Source: JBJSXF01 sp046086225
GTDB lineage: Bacteria > Actinomycetota > Acidimicrobiia > IMCC26256 > PALSA-610
Reading direction: 5' to 3'
DNA length: 5,844 nucleotides
Assembly (NCBI GenBank): GCA_046086225.1
Contig: JBJSXF010000083.1
Span: 1-5,844 of the forward strand
Shown: positions 1 to 5,018 of the stretch, piece by piece
Layout of the letters: each line of letters begins with the position of its first letter
Numbering within the stretch: position 1 is the stretch's first letter
The notes under the pieces: generated by a model
Database searches by the model: none
Told to the model about the DNA's origin: nothing
What the model saw: only the letters and a program-made list of their open reading frames with translations
Translations under genes and position numbers: made by a program

Positions 1-879
1 CTCGGCGAGCGAGCCGAAGTCGATGTCGGGGCTGACGAACGCGAGGTTGCGTTGCGTTCCCCCGGCGACGACCCCGGCGTCGAGGAGCTCTCGGGCACCG
101 GCGATCGTCGGCACCGCGCCGAGGTCGATCTCGGCGTCGGAGCCCGAAGCCACCGCCATCTCCCGGAGGTGGCCGAGCAGGCCGAACCCCGTGATGTCGG
201 TCGCCGCGTGCACGCCGACCTCCACTGCGGCGGCGCGGGCACCGGCGTTCAGCGTGGTCATCAACGCGACCGCGGTCTCCACCGCCGCGGGCGGGGCGAG
301 GTCGCGCTTCACCGCGGTGGTGACCGCGCCGATGCCGATCGGTTTCGTGAGCACGAGCGCGTCGCCGGGCCGGGCCCCGGCGTTGGTGAGCACGGCGTTC
401 GGATCGACCGTGCCGACGACGGCCAGGCCGTACTTCGGCTCGGCATCATCGATCGAGTGTCCGCCGGCGATGAGGCATCCGGCGTCACGGGCCACCGTCG
501 CGCCGCCGTCGAGCACCCGGGCGAGCAGCTCGAACGGCAGGGTCTCGCGCGGCCAGGCCACGAGGTTGAGCGCGAGCAGCGGCGTGCCGCCCATGGCGTA
601 CACGTCGGAGAGCGCGTTCGTGGCGGCGATGCGACCCCAGTCGAACGGGTCGTCGACGATCGGGGTGAAGAAGTCGGTGGTGACGACGACGGCGAGGTCA
701 TCGCGCAGGCGGTAGACGGCTGCGTCGTCGGCGGTGTCGTAGCCGACGAGGAGATCGGGGTCGGCGGGCCCGGTGCCGGCCCGCACCAAGCCGAGCACGG
801 TGCGCAGGTCGTCGGGGGAGAGTTTGCAGGCGCAGCCCGCACCGTGCGAGAACGTGGTGAGGCGGACGGTCTCGGGCAC
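1..879 (-). CDS. selD: Selenide, water dikinase (selenophosphate synthetase), C-terminus cut by window edge
   Basis: Makes selenophosphate from selenide and ATP in the cytoplasm; selenophosphate is the selenium donor for selenocysteine-tRNA and 2-selenouridine tRNA. The visible 293 residues align by eye along the whole of E. coli SelD to within about 50 residues of its end. The N-terminal loop reads SHGAGCACK (residues 11-19), giving the catalytic Cys16 and Lys19; Cys16 is encoded by TGC, so this is not a selenocysteine form. Next come the nucleotide/metal-binding TADDAAVY (about 49-56), TTDFF, the NALSDVYAMGG block, the AGGHSID block, DITGFGLLGH, and GGTQRN near the edge. The GTG at 877-879 is chosen because it puts the R-L-T before the loop where other SelD proteins have it; no good ribosome-binding site precedes it. 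The start lies 17 bases after the stop of the thioredoxin-like gene, suggesting cotranscription. Identity is very secure. Confidence 0.96.
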   Translation of the reverse strand, partial: MPETVRLTTFSHGAGCACKLSPDDLRTVLGLVRAGTGPADPDLLVGYDTADDAAVYRLRDDLAVVVTTDFFTPIVDDPFDWGRIAATNALSDVYAMGGTPLLALNLVAWPRETLPFELLARVLDGGATVARDAGCLIAGGHSIDDAEPKYGLAVVGTVDPNAVLTNAGARPGDALVLTKPIGIGAVTTAVKRDLAPPAAVETAVALMTTLNAGARAAAVEVGVHAATDITGFGLLGHLREMAVASGSDAEIDLGAVPTIAGARELLDAGVVAGGTQRNLAFVSPDIDFGSLAE

Positions 880-896
880 GGGCCCGGTTCCGGAAC

Positions 897-1376
897 TCAG
901 GCGGGCCAGCCCGGCGTCGGCGCGGGGTCGCCGCGACCGCTCACCGCCGGGGAGGTCCAGTGCGCGTGCCGGGCGATCTCGTCGGTCGCCCGCTGCCATT
1001 CGGTCGGGCTCCAGCCCTGGGCCGCGGTCGCCAGGCTCGTGTCCTGCCGCAGATGCACGAGGGCGGGCAGGCGCTCCAGGCCGAGGCTCTTCACGAAGGC
1101 CCGGTCGGGGTCGCACCACACGAGGTGGCGTTCGGCCGCGTCACCGAGGATCCGGTCGGCGATCGCCGGGGTGCTCGGCACGCACACGATGGTGCGCACG
1201 TCGGCGTCACCCAAGGTGGCGAAGATCCGGTCGATCACCGGCACGAATCCCGCCGCCTCGGGCCGGTCGGGCAGCACGACGATGGCGAGGTTGAACACCG
1301 TCGCCCAGTCGTCGAGGGTGCGGGTGACGCCGGCCCGGCTCGTGATGGGCAGGAGGGGATCGGGGTTCTGCGCCAT
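897..1376 (-). CDS. Thioredoxin-fold (TlpA/peroxiredoxin-like) protein without a CXXC motif
   Basis: A 159-residue cytoplasmic protein with no signal peptide or membrane segment. The hydrophobic strand LAIVVLP (about 30-36), a helix, a second strand TIVCVP (62-67), a W-C-D-P turn (87-90) and the LPALVHLRQD segment (103-112), whose Pro104 is the likely cis-proline, follow a thioredoxin fold. The end, with GWSPTEW (121-127), a tryptophan-plus-SP element and GDPAP, resembles a conserved actinobacterial family of thioredoxin-like hypothetical proteins that I recall but cannot search. There is no CXXC; the only cysteines are Cys65 and Cys88, so a classical disulfide reductase role is unlikely. The ATG at 1374-1376 is the natural start and has a -10-like box just upstream. 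It is followed at 17 bases by selD, so a role in selenium or redox handling is conceivable but only inferred. The exact function is unknown. Confidence 0.8.
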   Translation of the reverse strand: MAQNPDPLLPITSRAGVTRTLDDWATVFNLAIVVLPDRPEAAGFVPVIDRIFATLGDADVRTIVCVPSTPAIADRILGDAAERHLVWCDPDRAFVKSLGLERLPALVHLRQDTSLATAAQGWSPTEWQRATDEIARHAHWTSPAVSGRGDPAPTPGWPA

Positions 1377-1385
1377 GACGGCCGA

Positions 1386-1391
1386 AACCTA
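1386..1391 (-). promoter_or_regulatory. Probable -10 box for the thioredoxin-like/selD pair
   Basis: On the minus strand the sequence is TAGGTT, fitting the actinobacterial TANNNT -10 pattern, and it ends nine bases before the ATG at 1376. Transcription starting six to nine bases downstream would give a leader of zero to three bases. No recognisable -35 box is seen. The 100-base gap 1377-1476 holds no gene and no strong hairpin. This is the weakest of the four promoter calls because its spacing is not exactly leaderless. Confidence 0.4.
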
Positions 1392-1476
1392 GCGCGCCCC
1401 GGACGGGTCGCTCCGGACCGGGAGACTCGCGGGCATTGCGTTTCCGGGCCCGTTGGACTCGCGTCCGCGGCCGCAG

Positions 1477-2301
1477 TCAGTACCCGAGGGCCCGCAGCAT
1501 GGCGGGCGGGATCTCGTCACGGCCTTCGGCGAGGAGCCGGGCCCGCTCGATGTTGATCGTGTCGCGCGGCTCGCGTTCGAGCCAGGTGTCCCAGGGGCCG
1601 GCGGGCACCGACCCGGCGGCGCAGTGGCGGAGGTAGTCGCCGAGCTCGCGCACCTCCCGCTCGCCGCCGAGCGGTCCGTGCCCGGGCACGATCACCTCGG
1701 CGAGATCGGCGACCGCGTCGACGACCTCGGCCCACACCGCCGGATCGCCCTGGAAGGCGAGTGGCGTGACCCCGAAGAAGCAGAGGTCGCCGGCGAAGCA
1801 CACGTCGGCGTCGGGCACGAGCACCATGAGGTCGCCGGCGGTGTGCCCCGAAGCGGGCAGCACCTCGATGCGGGTGGTGAGGGCTGCGGCATCGGTGACG
1901 AGGTGGGTGACGGGCCGGGTGCCGAGCTCGGCCAGCTCGTCGAACCCGTCGGCGAACGCGGGCATGAACGACTTGTAGGCGTCGACCGGCATGGCCCCGT
2001 CGAGCAGGTCGCTCGTCTGGGGCGACCCGAGCACGCTCGCCATGGGGAACGCCGACGTGCCGCCCACGTGGTCGATGTGCGCGTGGGTGAGCACGACTCG
2101 GCGCACGGGGCGCCCGAGCCCGGCGACCGCCGCGGCGAAGGGCTCCCACTGCTCGCGCACCATCAGGGTGTCGACGACGGTGAGCCCGTCGTCGTCGGCG
2201 ATCACCCCGGCGTTGCTCACGCCCGACTCTCCGCCGGGCTGCAGCCACGTCCACACCCCGTCGGCGATCTCGTGCAGGGTGAGGGGCTCGGCCTCCGGCA
2301 T
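1477..2301 (-). CDS. Metallo-beta-lactamase-fold hydrolase, substrate unknown
   Basis: A 274-residue soluble protein of the metallo-beta-lactamase superfamily. The dinuclear metal site is complete: T-H-A-H-I-D-H (His73, His75, Asp77, His78), G-H-T-A-G-D (His153), F-A-G-D (Asp172) and P-G-H-G (His208). The N-terminal strand pair, running through GVWTWLQPGGESGVSN to VVDT, is typical of the fold. Members of this superfamily act as thioesterases, glyoxalase II-type enzymes, lactonases or quinone-product hydrolases, and the sequence alone does not decide among them. Sharing a promoter region with a CoA-ester lyase makes a thioester substrate worth considering, but that is inference. The ATG at 2299-2301 is preferred over an in-frame ATG at 2328 because a -10 box sits exactly six bases before it and the nine extra residues lie inside the promoter. 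The C-terminal part (about 212-274) is ordinary helical tail, and no signal peptide is present. Confidence 0.93.
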   Translation of the reverse strand: MPEAEPLTLHEIADGVWTWLQPGGESGVSNAGVIADDDGLTVVDTLMVREQWEPFAAAVAGLGRPVRRVVLTHAHIDHVGGTSAFPMASVLGSPQTSDLLDGAMPVDAYKSFMPAFADGFDELAELGTRPVTHLVTDAAALTTRIEVLPASGHTAGDLMVLVPDADVCFAGDLCFFGVTPLAFQGDPAVWAEVVDAVADLAEVIVPGHGPLGGEREVRELGDYLRHCAAGSVPAGPWDTWLEREPRDTINIERARLLAEGRDEIPPAMLRALGY

Positions 2302-2307
2302 GCCCGC

Positions 2308-2313
2308 ACGGTA
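2308..2313 (-). promoter_or_regulatory. -10 box of leaderless promoter for the metallo-hydrolase
   Basis: The minus strand reads TACCGT, matching TANNNT, followed by exactly six bases and then the ATG at 2301. With the usual -12 to -7 placement, transcription would start on the A of ATG, giving a leaderless mRNA. That agrees with the absence of any Shine-Dalgarno sequence. No convincing -35 hexamer is seen; the -35 position falls on the first codon of the divergent lyase gene. Confidence 0.6.
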
Positions 2314-2323
2314 GTGGTGTCGA

Positions 2324-2329
2324 TACATT
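2324..2329 (+). promoter_or_regulatory. -10 box of leaderless promoter for the CoA-ester lyase
   Basis: TACATT fits TANNNT and is followed by six bases and then the GTG at 2336, so the predicted transcription start is the G of the start codon. The surrounding bases form a small A/T island in very GC-rich DNA. No ribosome-binding site precedes the GTG. The -35 position falls near 2300-2306, on the start codon of the divergent metallo-hydrolase, and does not resemble TTGACA. Confidence 0.62.
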
Positions 2330-2335
2330 GGCGGC

Positions 2336-3280
2336 GTGTCCGAACGCTCCCGAACCCTCCCCCGTCGCTCGTGCCTCTCGGTGCCCGGATCGAGTGAGAA
2401 GATGCTCGCCAAGGGCCCGACGATTCCGGCCGACATGACCTTCCTCGATCTCGAGGACGCGGTCGCCCCGCTCGAGAAGGAGGCGGCCCGACCGAAGGTG
2501 GTCGACGCCATCCGCAACCTGCCCTGGGACGATCGCGTGCTGTGCGTGCGGGTCAACGCCTGGGACACGCAGTGGACCGCGTTCGACGTGCTCGAGGTGG
2601 TCGGCAACTCCGGCGAGCGACTCGACGAGATCATGCTCCCGAAGGTGCAATCGGCGGCCGAGGTGGTCGCCCTCGACCTGCTCCTCACCCAGGTCGAGGA
2701 GAAGGCCGGTCTGCCGAAGGGTCACATCGGCATCGAGGCCCAGATCGAGACTGCCCGCGGCGTCATCAACGTGGAGGAGATCTGCGCGGCGTCGCCCCGG
2801 CTCGAGACCATCATCCTCGGTCCGGTCGACATGAGCGCCTCGATGGAGATGCCGTCGCTCGCCGGTGGCCTCCACATCCCCGACTACCCGGGCGACTACT
2901 TCCACTACGTGTTCGTGAAGATCCTCATGGCGGGCCGGGCCAACGGCCTCCAGGTGATCGACGGCCCCTACGTGAAGGTGCGCGACGGCGAGGGCTTCCG
3001 CGAGTTCTGCAAGCGGGCCCAGACCCTCGGCTACGACGGCAAGTGGGCGCTGCACCCCGACCAGGTCGCGATCCTCAACGAGGTGTTCGGGGTGAGCCAG
3101 GAGCAGTTCGACCGCTGCTGCGACATCCTCGAGGCCTACGAGGAGGCCACCACTGAGGGTGACCGCAAGGGCGCGGTGATGTTCGGCGACGAGATGATCG
3201 ACGAGGCCTCGCGCAAGGTGGCGATCAAGCTGCGCTCCCGCGGCGAGCGCATGGGCCTCGTGCGCACGCCCAAGGCCTGA
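2336..3280 (+). CDS. mcl: CoA-ester lyase of the HpcH/CitE family, probable malyl-CoA/beta-methylmalyl-CoA lyase
   Basis: A 314-residue TIM-barrel aldolase-type lyase. The probable reaction is reversible cleavage of beta-methylmalyl-CoA to glyoxylate and propionyl-CoA, and/or malyl-CoA to glyoxylate and acetyl-CoA, with Mg2+. Visible family marks are R-R-S-C-L-S-V-P-G (10-18), LDLEDAV (37-43), VRVN (71-74), IMLPKV (99-104), the E-T-A-R-G segment with probable metal ligand Glu138, the LGPVDMSAS segment (161-169) with probable metal ligand Asp165, and LHPDQV (239-244), whose Asp242 matches the residue supplied by a neighbouring subunit in related enzymes. The overall sequence resembles the Streptomyces lyase of the ethylmalonyl-CoA cluster more than citrate lyase beta subunit. 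No citrate lyase alpha or gamma subunit is nearby, also arguing against citrate lyase. The GTG start is supported by the leaderless -10 box. A malyl-CoA thioesterase or another CitE-like role remains possible. Confidence 0.9.
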   Translation: MSERSRTLPRRSCLSVPGSSEKMLAKGPTIPADMTFLDLEDAVAPLEKEAARPKVVDAIRNLPWDDRVLCVRVNAWDTQWTAFDVLEVVGNSGERLDEIMLPKVQSAAEVVALDLLLTQVEEKAGLPKGHIGIEAQIETARGVINVEEICAASPRLETIILGPVDMSASMEMPSLAGGLHIPDYPGDYFHYVFVKILMAGRANGLQVIDGPYVKVRDGEGFREFCKRAQTLGYDGKWALHPDQVAILNEVFGVSQEQFDRCCDILEAYEEATTEGDRKGAVMFGDEMIDEASRKVAIKLRSRGERMGLVRTPKA

Positions 3281-3293
3281 CCGACGGTCCGCT

Positions 3294-3329
3294 CGACGGG
3301 GCGGGGGTCGTGACCCCCGCCGCCCGTCG
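3294..3329. terminator. GC-rich hairpin between convergent genes, probable bidirectional terminator
   Basis: The arm at 3294-3308 pairs with 3313-3329 as 7 + 8 base pairs separated by a two-base bulge, around the four-base loop CGTG. The hairpin begins 13 bases after the lyase stop and ends 11 bases before the dehydrogenase stop, so it can serve both transcripts. Neither side has a T-run, which is common for terminators in high-GC actinobacteria but makes intrinsic termination less certain. Confidence 0.7.
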
Positions 3330-3340
3330 GGATCGGACGA

Positions 3341-4966
3341 TCAGCCGGCGAGGGCCTGCTCGGCGAGACGCCGGGCGATGACCCGCAGGCAGAGCGTCTC
3401 GTCGGCGCCCTCGAAGATCGACAGCACTCGGGCATCGACGAAGTAGCGCGACACCGGGAACTCCTCGGCGTAGCCCATGCCACCGTGCAGTTGCATCGCC
3501 TCGCGGGTGACCCACTCGGCGGCCCGGCACACGTACGCCTTCACCATCGACGCCTCGAGCGTGCCCTCGCCGACCGCCATCTTGCGGGCGACGTCGTAGG
3601 ACGCCTGACGTCCGGCCTGGGTGAGGGCCGCCATGCGGGCGATCTTCACCTTCGAGAGCTGGTAATCGAACACCGCGCTGCCGAAGACCTTGCGGTCCTG
3701 CGAGTAGGAGAGCCCGGCCTCGAACGCGGCCTGCATGAGGCCGACGGCCCGGGCCGCGGTCTGGAGTCGCCCGTTCTCGAACCCGGCCATCTGCAGGTAG
3801 AAGCCGCGGCCGAGGCCCGACTCCTCGCCGATGAGGTTCGCGGCGGGCACGAACCAGTTCTCGAACGCGACCTCGAACGAGTGCATGCCGCGGTATCCGA
3901 TGGTGCCGATCGCCCGGCCTTCCATCTTCCCGCCCCGACCGTCCTCGAACGCGAACGAGTGGCCGGCGGCCCGGGGCTTCTCGACGATGAGCACCGAGAG
4001 TCCGCGGTGGCCGAGGCTGCGGTCGGCGTCGGTGCGGGCGAGGAGCATGAGCACGTCGGCCCGACCCGCGAACGTGGCCCAGGTCTTCACCCCGTTGACG
4101 ACGTAGCCGCCCTCGGTGGGGGTGGCGGTGACCTTCACCCCGGCGACGTCGGAGCCGTAGTCGGGCTCGGTCACCATGATCCCGGCCATGAGCTCGCCGG
4201 TCGCGATGCGCGGGAGCCAGGTCTGCTTCTGCTCCTCGGTGCCGCCCATCACGAGCGCCCGGGTGAGGATCTCGGGCCGGGTGACGAGCGAGCCACCGAT
4301 GGCGAGGCCGCCGCGGGCGAGTTCCTCGGTGGCGACGATCATGCCCATGTAGTCCTGCTCGCCGCCGGTGGCGAAGCCGCCGTACTCCTCGGGCACCGAG
4401 AGCCCGAACCCGCCGAGTTCGGCGAGGCCGCTGATGAGTTCCTCGGGGATGTCGGCGTCGTGGCGGTGGACGTGCTCGGCGACCGGTCGGACCTTGTCCT
4501 CGGCGAAGCGGCGGAAGGTGTCGGCGACCAACTCGAAGTCGGACGACAAGTGCGTGGGGCCGGTGCCGTGCTTCGCGCACTCCTCGCCGAGGGCCGAGAG
4601 GAACTCGGGGTCACGGTGCGCGGCGACGAAGTCGTGGGCGGGGGAGAGCAGCGTCGGATCGACGCCCCAGGTGGCCTCACGGCCGACGAGCCGGGAGACG
4701 ATGTCGGCCACGGCGTCGGCGACGTAGGCCCGGGCCAGCATCGACTCGACGTCGCCGTGGTCGCCGTACTCGACCATGACGCGCGACGCCTCGACTGCCG
4801 CGGCCGCGTGGGCGAGGTCGTAGGCGAGCACCTGGTTGCGGTCGAGGGCGGCGACGGACAGCTTGCCGTCGACGGTCGAGCGCTCGGCGAGGGTGCGGGC
4901 GGCGCCGTCGACGGCCGCAGCCGCCAGCGTGACCGCCTCGGATGCGGCAGCGAGGTCGTTCGTCAT
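3341..4966 (-). CDS. mcd: Long-form acyl-CoA dehydrogenase, probable (2S)-methylsuccinyl-CoA dehydrogenase
   Basis: A 541-residue FAD enzyme; classical acyl-CoA dehydrogenases have about 380. Residues 1 to about 140 form an alanine-rich helical extension, including L-A-Y-D-L-A-H-A and V-E-Y-G-D-H-G-D-V-E (65-74). The catalytic core follows: the N-terminal helical domain with VPEEYGG (191-197), the flavin-contacting MVTEPDYGSD (264-273), NGVKTWATFAG (291-301), SQDRKVFG with Arg425, QLHGGMGY (492-499) and IFEGADET, whose Glu519 sits where the catalytic base of most family members lies. The extension and total length match methylsuccinyl-CoA dehydrogenase, which oxidises methylsuccinyl-CoA to mesaconyl-CoA with electron-transfer flavoprotein. 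The convergent malyl-CoA-type lyase supports that reading; another long acyl-CoA dehydrogenase remains possible. The ATG at 4966 is preferred over an upstream in-frame GTG at 5005, because a -10 box sits seven bases before it and the extra 13 residues would span the promoter. Confidence 0.9.
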   Translation of the reverse strand: MTNDLAAASEAVTLAAAAVDGAARTLAERSTVDGKLSVAALDRNQVLAYDLAHAAAAVEASRVMVEYGDHGDVESMLARAYVADAVADIVSRLVGREATWGVDPTLLSPAHDFVAAHRDPEFLSALGEECAKHGTGPTHLSSDFELVADTFRRFAEDKVRPVAEHVHRHDADIPEELISGLAELGGFGLSVPEEYGGFATGGEQDYMGMIVATEELARGGLAIGGSLVTRPEILTRALVMGGTEEQKQTWLPRIATGELMAGIMVTEPDYGSDVAGVKVTATPTEGGYVVNGVKTWATFAGRADVLMLLARTDADRSLGHRGLSVLIVEKPRAAGHSFAFEDGRGGKMEGRAIGTIGYRGMHSFEVAFENWFVPAANLIGEESGLGRGFYLQMAGFENGRLQTAARAVGLMQAAFEAGLSYSQDRKVFGSAVFDYQLSKVKIARMAALTQAGRQASYDVARKMAVGEGTLEASMVKAYVCRAAEWVTREAMQLHGGMGYAEEFPVSRYFVDARVLSIFEGADETLCLRVIARRLAEQALAG

Positions 4967-4973
4967 GGCCGAC

Positions 4974-4979
4974 ACGATA
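4974..4979 (-). promoter_or_regulatory. -10 box of near-leaderless promoter for the acyl-CoA dehydrogenase
   Basis: The minus strand reads TATCGT, fitting TANNNT, and ends seven bases before the ATG at 4966, so transcription should start on or one base before the A. No Shine-Dalgarno or clear -35 box is present. The 52-base gap 4967-5018 between the SGNH gene and the dehydrogenase holds this promoter and only a weak hairpin candidate, suggesting the dehydrogenase is transcribed on its own. Confidence 0.55.
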
Positions 4980-5018
4980 CGGCGGGCGGCGCTCGGGTCG
5001 CCCACCGGGGACGGGAGG

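Noticed and set aside
824..835. Possible selenocysteine codon in the SelD active-site loop
   Set aside because: The catalytic position is TGC (Cys) followed by GCC, TGC and AAA; no in-frame TGA and no SECIS needed.
52..1392. Plus-strand open frame of 446 codons, plus the 23-715 frame
   Set aside because: Both are antisense to selD and the thioredoxin-like gene, whose motifs are unmistakable or coherent on the minus strand.
1398..1476. Possible terminator after the metallo-hydrolase gene
   Set aside because: Only short imperfect inverted repeats (about five base pairs with a long loop) and a repeated GACTCGCG are seen; too weak to call in GC-rich DNA.
1477..2688. Extended 403-codon reading of the metallo-hydrolase frame from 2688
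   Set aside because: The extra part runs antisense to the well-supported lyase gene; homology to the metallo-beta-lactamase fold starts near 2301, where a -10 box fits the start.
1517..3055. Long minus-strand open frame of 512 codons
   Set aside because: Very Arg/His/Gly-rich composition typical of a GC-rich shadow frame; it overlaps two genes with clear family motifs.
2336..3280. Annotation as citrate lyase beta subunit
   Set aside because: No citrate lyase alpha, gamma or ligase genes adjoin it, and the sequence blocks resemble malyl-CoA/beta-methylmalyl-CoA lyases more.
4967..5018. Possible terminator after the SGNH hydrolase
   Set aside because: A GGGCG/CGCC(C) pairing exists but is short and imperfect, and overlaps the dehydrogenase promoter; not called.
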